From CAZVNZ01 sp964628515 (GTDB lineage Bacteria; Bacillota; Clostridia; Christensenellales; Christensenellaceae): a stretch of 40,019 bases of DNA. Of the stretch, positions 24,270 through 33,374 are shown one piece after another. Within the stretch, counting starts at the first letter, position 1, and each line of letters starts with the position of its first letter. The position numbers and the translations under genes were made by a program. The notes under the pieces were generated by a model. That model had not been told where the DNA came from. It saw nothing but the letters and a program-made list of their open reading frames with translations, and made no database searches. The stretch covers positions 1 to 40,019 of the forward strand of contig CAZVNZ010000027.1 in assembly GCA_964628515.1 (NCBI GenBank), given 5' to 3'.

Positions 24270-25450
24270 CACACATCCTCTATTAATTCTTTTATGGTGA
24301 TGATGATTTTATCCCAGTCGTAGTTGGCTTTTATGTAGTCTTGCCCGTTTTTCCCCATATTTACGCTTAAATTTTCGTCTGTTACAATCTTATTTAAGGA
24401 GGCTGTAAATTCCTCTTGGTTGGTGTAGTATAGCCCTGCGTTACTATTTATTATATGCTCTTTTAGCACCTGACATCTACCGCAAACAAGCACAGGGGTT
24501 TTAAGGCTCATGGCCTCTAAGGTGGAAATACTTAGGCTTTCGTTTTGGGAGGGCATAATAAAGGCTTTGGCGTTTGCGACAATTTTGCCTTTTACCTCCT
24601 CGTTTACAAAGCCTATGTAGGAAATATCCTCTCTTATGGGGATTTCCATAAACTTTTCTCCCATTAGTATTAGCTTTAGAGGGGCTTTATGTGTTTGTTT
24701 GTAGCTAATAAAATTTTCCGTTAGCTCTCCTATGTTTTTGGAGTTGTCTATTCTGCCCGAGTATACAATATAATCTGTATTTAGTGCATATTTAAAGGCG
24801 GTAGCATCGTCTAAATCGGTGTCTTTGTAGGTATCTACACCACTTCCTGCCACTATGCTCACTATCCGCTTATTTTCAAAAAAGCCTTGCACAAACTCCT
24901 TTTCGCCGTTAGACAAATACAGTATTGCCTTTGGGATATTAAATAAATACCTAAAGTAGTTGCACTTTCGCAAGGGCGCTTCGTCGTGGGCTGTGGGCAT
25001 AAAAATAGATTTATAAGGCACTAAAGGCAGTCCGCAGGTGGAGGTGTAGTAATGATACCCCACAAAAATAAACAGGTCGTATTTATCTTTGTTTTGTTTG
25101 ATGTACTTAATTAAATCTATGCTGTACGGCCCCACCTCTCTTAGCCAAGTTGCGCCTAAAAGCATGTCGTTATAAGGGTTTTGGTACACTTCGTCCGTTA
25201 GGCGGGCCAAAACATCGTCTTTGCGTGGGTATTTGGTTTTGCATCTTATTATATTAATGCCGTCCTCCCTACTTTTCCCTTCGGGATACACGTTTTTCCA
25301 TGTGTTGTAATCGTTGGCGCAAGTTGTAAGCACATCTATTTGATAAAACTCTTTTAACCGCTCCACATATTTTGCGCAAAGCATTTCTGCTCCGCCCACA
25401 ATTTCCTTGCCGTATCTTTGCACCACAAAGCAAATATGTTTAGTTTTCAT
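24266..25450 (-). CDS. GT4 glycosyltransferase (tandem paralogue 2)
   Basis: A 394-residue GT-B retaining glycosyltransferase. The N-terminal domain begins KHICFVVQRYGKEIVGGAE (acceptor-side Gly loop). The C-terminal domain has YIVYSGRIDNSKN (phosphate-binding Arg/Lys) and the EX7E motif in QNESLSISTLEAM. It is a clear paralogue of the gene directly upstream over the full length. Its ATG lies 11 nt inside that gene's end, so the two are coupled. It is the last gene of the long gmd operon before the internal manC promoter. Likely substrate: GDP-D-rhamnose or GDP-mannose. Confidence 0.9.
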   Translation of the reverse strand: MKTKHICFVVQRYGKEIVGGAEMLCAKYVERLKEFYQIDVLTTCANDYNTWKNVYPEGKSREDGINIIRCKTKYPRKDDVLARLTDEVYQNPYNDMLLGATWLREVGPYSIDLIKYIKQNKDKYDLFIFVGYHYYTSTCGLPLVPYKSIFMPTAHDEAPLRKCNYFRYLFNIPKAILYLSNGEKEFVQGFFENKRIVSIVAGSGVDTYKDTDLDDATAFKYALNTDYIVYSGRIDNSKNIGELTENFISYKQTHKAPLKLILMGEKFMEIPIREDISYIGFVNEEVKGKIVANAKAFIMPSQNESLSISTLEAMSLKTPVLVCGRCQVLKEHIINSNAGLYYTNQEEFTASLNKIVTDENLSVNMGKNGQDYIKANYDWDKIIITIKELIEDVC

Positions 25451-26639
25451 AGGCGCTCACCTGCTCTATTATATCTATCATTTTATTGTCTATTACTTCC
25501 CAATCGTAATTATTCTTAATGTGGGTTTTACCGTTTTCTCCCATTTGCCTGTTTGCTTCTGTGTTGGTAATAAGGTAGTGTAGTGCCAATATAAAATCAT
25601 CTCTATCATAAAAATAAAGCCCTGCATTGCTTTTATCTATATGCCCTTTTAGTACATCGCAATTTGCGTTTACAAATACGGGTATGCCTAATGTCATGGC
25701 TTCTAAAACCACTATGCTCAAACTTTCTTGATGAGAGGCGAGCACAAGGGCTTTTGCGTTTTTAATTAGTGCAAATTTTTCCTCCTCGCTTACAAAACCC
25801 AGCCACACAACATCCTCCCTATCGGGTATGGGCATTATGGATTTACCTGCAAGGGCTAACTTTAAATTACCGCCGTATCGCTCCTTGTATTCTATAAATC
25901 TGTCAAAGAGAAAATCGCAAGACTTACCTTGCTCTATTCTGCCTACGTAAACTATGTATTCTTCCCCCGTCTTTTTTAGTATTTCCTTTTGGTTATCAAT
26001 TTCCTCCGTGCTTGGAAGGGTGACTCCCGAGCCTGTAATAACGCAAGGTATGTGCTGTGAGTAAAACTTACTAAACACAAACCGGCGCTCCTCCTCCGTT
26101 AAATACATCATGGCGGCAGGCAAATTAAATTGTGCGTTAAACATACCGCACTCGTTTAGTGGCAACTCGTCATGTGCGGTGGATATAAGTATGGCTTTAT
26201 TGCTTACCTCCTGCATACAAAAGGTGGTAGAATAGTACAAATAGCCCATAAACAAATACACTTCGTAATCGTCTTTATGGTCTTTAATATAAGCATACAT
26301 TGTGGGGCAGTTTGGACCGTTAGATTTTAGCCATGCAAAATCGTCCGCAAAATCTCTGTTTTCGTTGCCGAAATACACCCCCATTTGCTGTGCAAACACA
26401 TGTATATCCCGTTGCTCCGCCACTTTAAATCTATGCACGTTGACTTGGTTTATCTCGCATGTGCCTTCATCGTAATCGTTATTCCAGGTAACGTGGTCTA
26501 TTGCACAGCTTGTAAGGACGGTTACATCGTAGTATTTAGTAAGTCTTTCTGCATATAATCTGCATAAATACTCTGCACCGCCGTTTACCTCATTACCGTA
26601 TCTTTGTACCACAAAGCAAATTTTTTTCAACTTACTCAC
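25440..26639 (-). CDS. GT4 glycosyltransferase (tandem paralogue 1)
   Basis: A 399-residue GT-B enzyme with the same architecture as its downstream neighbour: KKICFVVQRYGNEVNGGAE at the N-terminus, YIVYVGRIEQGKS for donor phosphate binding, and EX7E in HQESLSIVVLEAM. Both catalytic motifs are intact. It starts with GTG overlapping the preceding stop (GTGA, 4 nt). The pair looks like a local duplication followed by divergence, as needed for building a repeat with two different linkages; that function is inferred. Confidence 0.9.
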   Translation of the reverse strand: MSKLKKICFVVQRYGNEVNGGAEYLCRLYAERLTKYYDVTVLTSCAIDHVTWNNDYDEGTCEINQVNVHRFKVAEQRDIHVFAQQMGVYFGNENRDFADDFAWLKSNGPNCPTMYAYIKDHKDDYEVYLFMGYLYYSTTFCMQEVSNKAILISTAHDELPLNECGMFNAQFNLPAAMMYLTEEERRFVFSKFYSQHIPCVITGSGVTLPSTEEIDNQKEILKKTGEEYIVYVGRIEQGKSCDFLFDRFIEYKERYGGNLKLALAGKSIMPIPDREDVVWLGFVSEEEKFALIKNAKALVLASHQESLSIVVLEAMTLGIPVFVNANCDVLKGHIDKSNAGLYFYDRDDFILALHYLITNTEANRQMGENGKTHIKNNYDWEVIDNKMIDIIEQVSAYEN

Positions 26640-29185
26640 CCTCTGCCCTTTAGTACATCTATGCCTTTTTCTTTAAGCTCTTTATGAATTTCCCTCATAA
26701 TATCTGCACTGTTTACCTTTGTGGAATTTGCGTAAGCCTGGGTTGGTTGCTGTTTTTTTTCTTTGATGTAAGCAAGGGTATCGGCAATTCTGCCAATTTC
26801 TGAGTCTGTTGTCAAACCTCTTGGTTTTAGCTCCCTTTCAAATATGGTTTTTAGCAAAGACTCGGTTACTACCTCTTTTTCCTCGCTAAGTATTATTTGA
26901 GCTAAGTTTTCCCCTAAATTAGCCCCGTTTAATAGCTTTTTAATGCCGTTTTGCATACGTGTTTTATATTCTTCCTCGTTTAGTAACTTCTCCATGGTTT
27001 TGGATATATGATACACTTTATCCTCGTATGTAAGAATATTGCAAATATTGCCGTCGTAGTCTTGAGGTAGGGTATCGTCTAAAGCAATAACCGCCTTGCT
27101 GTTTAAAAGTGTTTCGTAAAAAAACAGGGGGTTAGCTGTGTATTTGGGGTATTTTAGCTTAATGCAAAAAGCGGAGCTTTGCAATGTTTTTTTAGTATCT
27201 GCGGTTTCAAACCTTACGTTTAGTCCTGCGTTTTTAAACATATCTTTTACTTCGGGGTTTTCCCTATCAAAAATTACGTAGTCTTTGGCATTTGCTTTTT
27301 GCCCTGCACTTATTATGCACTCAATTTCACTAATTGATGTAACTTCTCCCGCTATTGCAATAATATTCTCTGCTGGTGCTTGCTCTTCCTCGTATTTATA
27401 GGGCATCAGCACATTAATATCTAAGCCAATATCTTCTTTAAGTAATTTTGTTTTTGCGCTATCGTCGCTAACTACTATATTTTTTGCGTTTTTAACTACG
27501 CAGTTTATCATATTTAAGTCTGCAATTACCTTGTTTGCAAAGTTCTCATTGCCATAGGCTTGCAAACCTATTTCCTCGTAATTGTCTATTTCTTCCTTTA
27601 AGCAAGCTAAATAGCTTGCGTATTCCCCTTGTGTATTTACGTAGTAATCGTAAATTGTTTTGTGCATATTGGTACTGTGAAGTATTACCGTGCCTGCAAA
27701 ATTGGTTAGAATGGGCAACATATACATGTTTTCCTTTTCGTCCGCCACTTGATACACTATATGCTTATATTTTGTACTGTACGCCGCAAATTCTCTGCCC
27801 TTATATATTTTTATGGTTTCGGGTAAGTCTAAGCCGTCTGTTTCCTCTGTAAATAAATCAACATTAAAATAGTCTGTAAGTTTAATTAATGCGTCTGTAT
27901 ACACCTTTTTTAGCATTTCGTTTTTGGTATTTAGGGGTGCAAAGTATGCAAGGGGTTGTTTGGTTGCCATATGCTCCTGCTTTTGTTTGGGTTTTAGGCT
28001 GTTTAATGCGCTAAGGGCAAGGTTTGCGGAGTTTTCCCAGGTAAACAGATTTAGCCGTTCTTCTATTACCGATTTAAATGCGGAAAAATCCGTACCTTTT
28101 AACGCAACCGAAATTCCTTTTGCAATACTTTCCTTGCTGTAAGGGTCTACAATTACGGCGGCATCTTTTGCCACCTCCCCTAAACTTGAGTTGTTGGAAG
28201 TAACCACATTTAGCCCACAGGCAAAGGCTTCTATTACGGGAAGTCCAAACCCCTCATAAAGAGAGGGAAACACCAATAGCTTTGCTTTTTTGTAAAGCAT
28301 AACAAGCATATCTGTGGAAATATAGTTGGTTAGTATCACTCTGCCTTGCAGCCCTGCATCATCAATAATTTTAGAAATGCGTTTTGCCGCCTCTTCGTTA
28401 AGTTGCCCTGTAATTACCAACTGATAGTTGCCCCTGCCCTCAAACATTGCAAAGGCCTTTATGGTTTGCACCATGTTTTTACGATAGTCCTCAGCGGAGG
28501 GGAAGAGAAAAAACTCTTGCGTTATGCCTAATTTTGATAGTGTTGCGTTTATTTGTTCGTCGCTATAATCCTTTTGCAAGAAGGTTGTGTCCACTCCCGA
28601 ATATATAACCTGTATTTTATTTTCATCAATATCCAAATACTTAATTAAATCCTCTTTTACGCTACCCGAAATTGCAAGGATTTTATCCGCATTTTTCCAT
28701 AGCTCCACCCCTTGCATACAGTATTTTTTGCCACCCTTGCCCCGTACATATTGCTCGGAAAACAAAAGTGGGATTATATCGTATACAATTAGGGCAATAT
28801 TTACCCCCTCAAACCACTCTTTTTTGTAGTTGCAAAACACATCTAAGGTTGCGGTTAGAAAAAAGGTATCTATATTGTTGTTTTTAATAAATTTTTTATA
28901 TAGCCCACCCATTACACCCTCGTATTTTTCCTCAAAATAGGGCATTGCATAATATTTTGGGGTAATTAAACAGGAATTTTTGCCCATATAAAAATACTCG
29001 TATTTAATATTATCGCAAATGGGTAGCTCTTCGTTTATGGGTATTTCTTCGTACATATTAAATAAAAAGTAGTTGTTTGTTTTGTCCTTTTTAAACATTT
29101 CTGTTAGTAAGCCTTTGGTGTACACACCCATTCCTCTGTATTTAGACGGAGATGCTATGGGCTCTATATCTATTGCAATATTCAT
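26636..29185 (-). CDS. Two-domain GT4 glycosyltransferase, second domain degenerate
   Basis: An 849-residue protein. Residues 1 to about 385 are a GT4 enzyme of the WbpY/WbdB mannosyl- or rhamnosyltransferase sort: PSKYRGMGVYTKGLL at the N-terminus, LFPSAEDYRKNM (donor-binding Arg/Lys) and EX7E in YEGFGLPVIEAFACG. Residues about 400-760 repeat the GT-B pattern weakly (LAYFAPLNTKNEMLKKVY..., later LKYPKYTANPLFFYETLLNSKAVIALD), but the EX7E glutamates and basic donor residues are missing. The tail (about 790-849) is helical and charged. WbpY and WbdA-type enzymes also join GT4 modules to extend rhamnan or mannan chains. The start overlaps the preceding stop (ATGA). Confidence 0.88.
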   Translation of the reverse strand: MNIAIDIEPIASPSKYRGMGVYTKGLLTEMFKKDKTNNYFLFNMYEEIPINEELPICDNIKYEYFYMGKNSCLITPKYYAMPYFEEKYEGVMGGLYKKFIKNNNIDTFFLTATLDVFCNYKKEWFEGVNIALIVYDIIPLLFSEQYVRGKGGKKYCMQGVELWKNADKILAISGSVKEDLIKYLDIDENKIQVIYSGVDTTFLQKDYSDEQINATLSKLGITQEFFLFPSAEDYRKNMVQTIKAFAMFEGRGNYQLVITGQLNEEAAKRISKIIDDAGLQGRVILTNYISTDMLVMLYKKAKLLVFPSLYEGFGLPVIEAFACGLNVVTSNNSSLGEVAKDAAVIVDPYSKESIAKGISVALKGTDFSAFKSVIEERLNLFTWENSANLALSALNSLKPKQKQEHMATKQPLAYFAPLNTKNEMLKKVYTDALIKLTDYFNVDLFTEETDGLDLPETIKIYKGREFAAYSTKYKHIVYQVADEKENMYMLPILTNFAGTVILHSTNMHKTIYDYYVNTQGEYASYLACLKEEIDNYEEIGLQAYGNENFANKVIADLNMINCVVKNAKNIVVSDDSAKTKLLKEDIGLDINVLMPYKYEEEQAPAENIIAIAGEVTSISEIECIISAGQKANAKDYVIFDRENPEVKDMFKNAGLNVRFETADTKKTLQSSAFCIKLKYPKYTANPLFFYETLLNSKAVIALDDTLPQDYDGNICNILTYEDKVYHISKTMEKLLNEEEYKTRMQNGIKKLLNGANLGENLAQIILSEEKEVVTESLLKTIFERELKPRGLTTDSEIGRIADTLAYIKEKKQQPTQAYANSTKVNSADIMREIHKELKEKGIDVLKGRG

Positions 29186-29631
29186 AAAATATCTTCTCTC
29201 CCTAATTTTAGGGTTAATTCTTCCCTAATAGTTTTTTCCTTTTGTAATTCGCTTTTGAGAAAATCTATTTTTTCGTTTAGCTGTGTTTTTATTTCTATGT
29301 TTTGCTTGTGCAAATCCTTTAACAGTACGGAAACCTCGCTTAACGTTTGTACAAAGCGAAAGTTTTCGTCCGTTTGGTCTTTTAAAATGGGGGCAAAAAT
29401 AAAGGCTACGCTTTTTCTTACAAAGCGCTTGTATGCAAGTATAAATCTGCCTAACCGTTTTTGAGATGCAATGGGCGCATAAAAATTAAACCCTATATTT
29501 TCCCTGCTTTGCCTTATTACAGACTCTATGCTTGCAAATTTATCCGCAATATCTTGTTGTAAAATCTCGCCGGATTTATCATAACTTTTTATTTTTTCGT
29601 ATATTAAACCACGCTCTGTAATTTTACTCAT
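29182..29631 (-). CDS. Small coiled-coil protein of the polysaccharide assembly operon
   Basis: A 149-residue protein. Residues 15-40 are helical; 50-85 contain an amphipathic, very basic stretch (SQKRLGRFILAYKRFVRKSVAFIFAPILKDQ), followed by ENFRFVQTLSEVSVLL and a long coiled coil (about 95-140). The 'gr.i...KR..RK....pi...Q..fN' pattern is one I associate with N-terminal regions of methyltransferases and glycosyltransferases in O-antigen operons; here it stands alone. It may bind the membrane peripherally and hold transferases to the exporter. It overlaps Wzt by 8 nt and the next GT by 4 nt, so it is part of the same translational chain. Confidence 0.7.
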   Translation of the reverse strand: MSKITERGLIYEKIKSYDKSGEILQQDIADKFASIESVIRQSRENIGFNFYAPIASQKRLGRFILAYKRFVRKSVAFIFAPILKDQTDENFRFVQTLSEVSVLLKDLHKQNIEIKTQLNEKIDFLKSELQKEKTIREELTLKLGREDIL

Positions 29632-31198
29632 TTACCTCTCCTTTATTGCTCCAACTATGCTTTAGCATTGCAATACCAATGGGTACTTGCTTTGATACCA
29701 CATAAAATGTTTTATACTCTCTTATATAATCTAAGGCGGTGTAGGACTCGTCTTGAATATACACCCCCATTTTATACTCCCCTGCCACTAAGTTAAACTC
29801 CGAAACATCGCAGGTTACTATACCCACATCGTTTAAATCGCTTTGGATAAACCTATCGTTTCGCATGCTCATACCTACGCAATGCACTTCATCCAAAGTG
29901 TAAAAATCTATGCCGAAGATGTACCTGTCCACCTCTTTTGTGCGCTTATAGTATATTTGTATTTGGACACGCTCTCCCTCGTTTATAACCTCTGCATCCT
30001 CGTTTTCCGAAGTTACAAACTTAACATCTGTAATATACACGTTTTTGTTGCCAAAGCGTACCTCGCTTTCCGTGTTGTCTATTAGGGTATCGTCAAACAG
30101 CTTGCCCTCGCTTTTTAGCTTTTCGTCCTCCGCACTTTGATGCCTCATTTTGTATTTGTAGGAGTCAAACTCCCGCAGTATTTCCTCGTCCGTTTTATTT
30201 GCAAAACCTAATTTTTCCTTCTTGCCCAAAAACTCTTCCGTTTGAAGAAATATTTTTGTCATCATAGCCAAATCTCGATAGGCATTGCAACACTCGTTTA
30301 CTATTTTATTGCTTTCGGGTGCTCTGCCCAAAAAGAAGTTATACACGTAGTAAACGTCATTTCTGTCAAAATCCTTGCCGTTTGCAAGTAGGTTGCTTTT
30401 TTTGTCGTTCATATATTTTTTGTAGGCGTCCGCAACCTTGTATCTGTCTCCGTCCTTTGCTATTCTGCCCTTGTTTATCCAAATTGCCCTGTTGCAAAAG
30501 GACTCAATTATACCAATATCGTGGGTAACTATTACAATGGTAATACCGGATTTTTTTAGCTGTTTAAGTTTGTCGTAGCATTTTGATTGAAAGTTGCTAT
30601 CCCCCACCGCTAAAATTTCGTCTATTAAAAGGACATCCGCATTTACGTTTATGGCAACGGAAAAAGCAAGACGGGTAAACATACCCGAGGAGTAAGTCCT
30701 TACAGGGTTGTCTATATACTCGTGTAGCTCGGAGAAGTCCAAAATCTCTTGGAATTTTTCGTCCGTTTCCTTTTTGGTTAGCCCAAATATAGATGCGTTG
30801 GTATAAACGTTGTCTCTGCCGGACATATCCGGATGAAAGCCTGCACCAAGCTCCAGTAAACTTGACACCCGACCGTTTATTTCTATACTACCTTCCTCGG
30901 GGTATAAAATTCCCGTCATAAGTTTAAGTAGGGTACTTTTACCGCACCCGTTTTCCCCAATTAAGCCAATAACCTCGCCATGCTCAATATTAAGGGAAAT
31001 ATTTTTAAGCACTTCCCTTTCGGTGTATTTTCTGCGTTTGTTAAAAATAAGCTTTTCTTTTAGGGTTACCGCCCTGTCCGAATACCCTTTAAACCGTTTT
31101 GTAACGTTGTTTATTTTAATGGCATATTCTTCTTTGTTTGCCTTTATATTAACCGTTTTATATGTAGTTTGTGGTGTTTTGTTTTCCGCTATACTCAT
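29624..31198 (-). CDS. wzt: Polysaccharide ABC exporter ATPase with DUF4214-like insert and Wzt-type C-terminus
   Basis: A 524-residue ATPase of the Wzm/Wzt exporter. Walker A is GENGCGKS (82-89), the signature YSSGMFTRLAF (169-179) and Walker B LLIDEILAVGD (190-200). About 280-325 is a DUF4214-like insert (VYYVYNFFLGRAPE...TEEF); about 380-524 is a beta-sandwich Wzt C-terminal domain, which in E. coli O9a recognises the modified chain end. The 70-bp repeat element lies directly upstream. An in-frame ATG at 31273 with AAAGGA 6 nt before it would add 25 residues encoded by the repeat; I prefer the ATG at 31198 because the same frame in the other copy lacks an ATG and a ribosome site, but the longer form is possible here. 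Confidence 0.9.
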   Translation of the reverse strand: MSIAENKTPQTTYKTVNIKANKEEYAIKINNVTKRFKGYSDRAVTLKEKLIFNKRRKYTEREVLKNISLNIEHGEVIGLIGENGCGKSTLLKLMTGILYPEEGSIEINGRVSSLLELGAGFHPDMSGRDNVYTNASIFGLTKKETDEKFQEILDFSELHEYIDNPVRTYSSGMFTRLAFSVAINVNADVLLIDEILAVGDSNFQSKCYDKLKQLKKSGITIVIVTHDIGIIESFCNRAIWINKGRIAKDGDRYKVADAYKKYMNDKKSNLLANGKDFDRNDVYYVYNFFLGRAPESNKIVNECCNAYRDLAMMTKIFLQTEEFLGKKEKLGFANKTDEEILREFDSYKYKMRHQSAEDEKLKSEGKLFDDTLIDNTESEVRFGNKNVYITDVKFVTSENEDAEVINEGERVQIQIYYKRTKEVDRYIFGIDFYTLDEVHCVGMSMRNDRFIQSDLNDVGIVTCDVSEFNLVAGEYKMGVYIQDESYTALDYIREYKTFYVVSKQVPIGIAMLKHSWSNKGEVNE

Positions 31199-31202
31199 AT
31201 TA

Positions 31203-31272
31203 GTGCCATGCGGCACACGCAATGTCCGCACAAACCTCCCATAAAATATTTGCATTTTTTGCCCGCTCGGCA
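31203..31272 (-). repeat. 70-bp glycan-locus element, copy 2
   Basis: The partner of 14414-14483: 61 of 70 identical, ungapped, same orientation and the same 4-nt distance to the following ATG. In this copy GTGCC-GCAT-GGCAC can form a clean hairpin just before the start codon. The frame through it is open on the minus strand. It lies between the exporter permease and ATPase genes. Confidence 0.85.
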
Positions 31273-31296
31273 TAATTTATCCTTTGTACTATCAAA

Positions 31297-32070
31297 TTAT
31301 AGTTCCTCCGCAAATTTTTTCTGTAGCTTTTGGAAAGCAAAAAACCCTATTATCATAAAAGATACTGCGTAAATTATAGTCATAATTAAAGTGTCGAATG
31401 CAGGAAAAGTTTGGAAGTAAAGTATATCTCTGTAAGCTAAAACTATGCTTGTCATAGGGTTTAGCCACATAAATGACACAAGCCACTTTGGCACTTGTTC
31501 TATGGAGTACAAAACAGGTGTTAAATACATCCAAGCCATAGTAACTATGCCCAAAATATGCTCTAAATCTCTAAAATATACCGTTAGGGCAGAAAATATA
31601 AACACAAGCCCCAGTACAAAGAAATACTCTATTATCATAATTACAGGCAAAAACAAAGCCACGGGGGAAACCCCCACACCCGTTACAAAAAGCCCTATAA
31701 ACACTATTACAAAGGATAAAAGCATATTTATAAAGTTAGCACTTACAGAAACAATGGGTAGCGCAATCCTGGGAAAATAAATTTTTTGCACAAGTCCTGC
31801 TGACTGCATTACGCATTGAGAGCCAACAGAAATGGACAAAGAGCAAAAAAGCCAGGGCACAAGTGCCACAAACAAAAACATAGAATAGTTTTCTATCCCA
31901 GAGGGCATAATTACGGTAAAAAGCACCGTGTATATAAGCAGTTGGAAAAGTGGATTTATAAAAGTCCACAAAAACCCCAGTACCGAGCCTTTATACTTAC
32001 CTCTTATTTCTTTTTTTATCAGGCTGCCAATCATCGCCCTATATTCCCATAATTCTTTTAGCGTTTTCAT
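31297..32070 (-). CDS. wzm: Polysaccharide ABC exporter permease (ABC-2 type)
   Basis: A 257-residue ABC-2 membrane protein with about six hydrophobic helices and the family's N-terminal LIKKEIRGKYKGSVLGFLWTFINPLFQLLIYTVLF-type opening (amphipathic interface helix, then helix 1). GIEN-YSMFLFVALVPW and SANFINMLLSF follow the usual order, and WLNPMTSIVLAYRDILYF near the end is typical of Wzm/TagG. It forms the channel with the Wzt ATPase encoded next. It moves lipid-linked polysaccharide across the membrane. AAGGAG lies 5 nt before the ATG, which shares one base with the preceding TAA. Confidence 0.94.
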   Translation of the reverse strand: MKTLKELWEYRAMIGSLIKKEIRGKYKGSVLGFLWTFINPLFQLLIYTVLFTVIMPSGIENYSMFLFVALVPWLFCSLSISVGSQCVMQSAGLVQKIYFPRIALPIVSVSANFINMLLSFVIVFIGLFVTGVGVSPVALFLPVIMIIEYFFVLGLVFIFSALTVYFRDLEHILGIVTMAWMYLTPVLYSIEQVPKWLVSFMWLNPMTSIVLAYRDILYFQTFPAFDTLIMTIIYAVSFMIIGFFAFQKLQKKFAEEL

Positions 32071-33374
32071 TAATACTCCTTATACGTTTCTTTTTTGCTA
32101 TAATACAGGTTTTCTAACTCTTCTGCAATAATATCCGTAATATTAAAGCTGATGTCTTGTAATTTATTAAAGCCTAAGCCCTCCGTTTCCTCTTTTATGG
32201 CAAATATTGTTTGGTGCAAACCTTTTACAAATAAATTGGGCAGTTTGCATTTTTCTATATTCTCCAAAAGGGCATCTGCGTAACTTTCGTTATTATATTT
32301 TTGGTGAGCAAAGCTTTTAGCCCTGTCTCCTATGCTTTGCAGTAAGGTTTTGTCTTTAATAAGCGTTTTTAGTTGCGTTTCTAAATCTCTTTGCATATAC
32401 TTTAAATTTAGTTTTATTACGCAATCCTTTGGTATGTCCTTTGACTGCTCCTCCCCTACTATTACACATTTGCCCAAAAACATTTGTTCTTGCAGGGTTG
32501 CAAGAGCGCCTTCAAACCGTGGAAAGCGTAGGTTGCACACCACATCTGCATGAGTGTAGTAAGCATTTAGCAAGTCTTTTTCCACGTAGCCCATTACTTT
32601 TATGCAGTCTCCCAATTTATTTAGCTTGCTTATAATTTTATTTAAGTAAATTAAATCTTTTGTTTGCCCCACTATTGTGCAGCACACATTTTCCCTTAAA
32701 AAGCTACTGTTTTCAAATGCGTTTATAATGCTTAAAATAAGCTTATCCGCCCGCACTTCCCCCACACTCAGCATATTAAACTTGCCGTTTTTGTAGGGTG
32801 ATGATGATGTTTTAGCAATATCATCATACATATTAAGAAAAGGAATTTCTGCCGAGTATTTCTCGTAGTTTTCCTTTACTGCATGCAAATTTTCTTTAGA
32901 GTGTACAAAAACTCCCGTGGCATTTTTTAGCAGAGGTTTCAGTAGATTGTAATTTTCCATATCTATTGCATGAAAACTACCTGCGTCTGTAATTAGCCTG
33001 TTTAGCTCCACCGCTTCCTGCGCAGAATAATACTGTGTAATAAGGTTGTAAATACCTGCTTCCCCAATCAGTTTTCTGTAAAACTCAAACATACGAATAT
33101 CGTGGAGTATAACTATACCCTCATGCTTTATCATAACATAATAAATAGAGGAAAACTTTTCTGCGTCGCTGCCTAAATTGTAAATAATGCACTCGTATTT
33201 TGCCAAAACTTCTTCTAAATTTTGGATATTTGTGAAAATATTAGTTTTTATACCTGCAATTTCTCCCTCCGCAAATAAATCCACCTCACATTTTATTCTA
33301 AGTGCATTTATTGCGTGCATGGAGTAGCGTGTAACACCATCATGATTATAGGGAGAAAACCAAGCAATCCTCAT
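32070..33374 (-). CDS. GT4 glycosyltransferase
   Basis: A 434-residue GT-B enzyme. The N-terminal RIAWFSPYNHDGVTRYS carries the Gly loop of GT4 (usually PP..SG). The donor side has NMLSVGEVRADKL and an EX7E motif in RFEGALATLQEQM. A C-terminal extension of about 50 residues is helical and not part of the catalytic fold. It overlaps both neighbours (4 nt upstream, 1 nt downstream), so it is tightly coupled to the exporter permease. The acceptor and donor are not known; GDP-D-rhamnose is likely from context. Confidence 0.88.
   Translation of the reverse strand: MRIAWFSPYNHDGVTRYSMHAINALRIKCEVDLFAEGEIAGIKTNIFTNIQNLEEVLAKYECIIYNLGSDAEKFSSIYYVMIKHEGIVILHDIRMFEFYRKLIGEAGIYNLITQYYSAQEAVELNRLITDAGSFHAIDMENYNLLKPLLKNATGVFVHSKENLHAVKENYEKYSAEIPFLNMYDDIAKTSSSPYKNGKFNMLSVGEVRADKLILSIINAFENSSFLRENVCCTIVGQTKDLIYLNKIISKLNKLGDCIKVMGYVEKDLLNAYYTHADVVCNLRFPRFEGALATLQEQMFLGKCVIVGEEQSKDIPKDCVIKLNLKYMQRDLETQLKTLIKDKTLLQSIGDRAKSFAHQKYNNESYADALLENIEKCKLPNLFVKGLHQTIFAIKEETEGLGFNKLQDISFNITDIIAEELENLYYSKKETYKEY

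Noticed and set aside
31199..31273. 25-residue N-terminal extension of Wzt encoded by the repeat element
   Set aside because: A ribosome-site-like AAAGGA precedes its ATG, but the other copy has TTG and no ribosome site, and the divergence is not codon-like. Kept as an alternative, not as the call.
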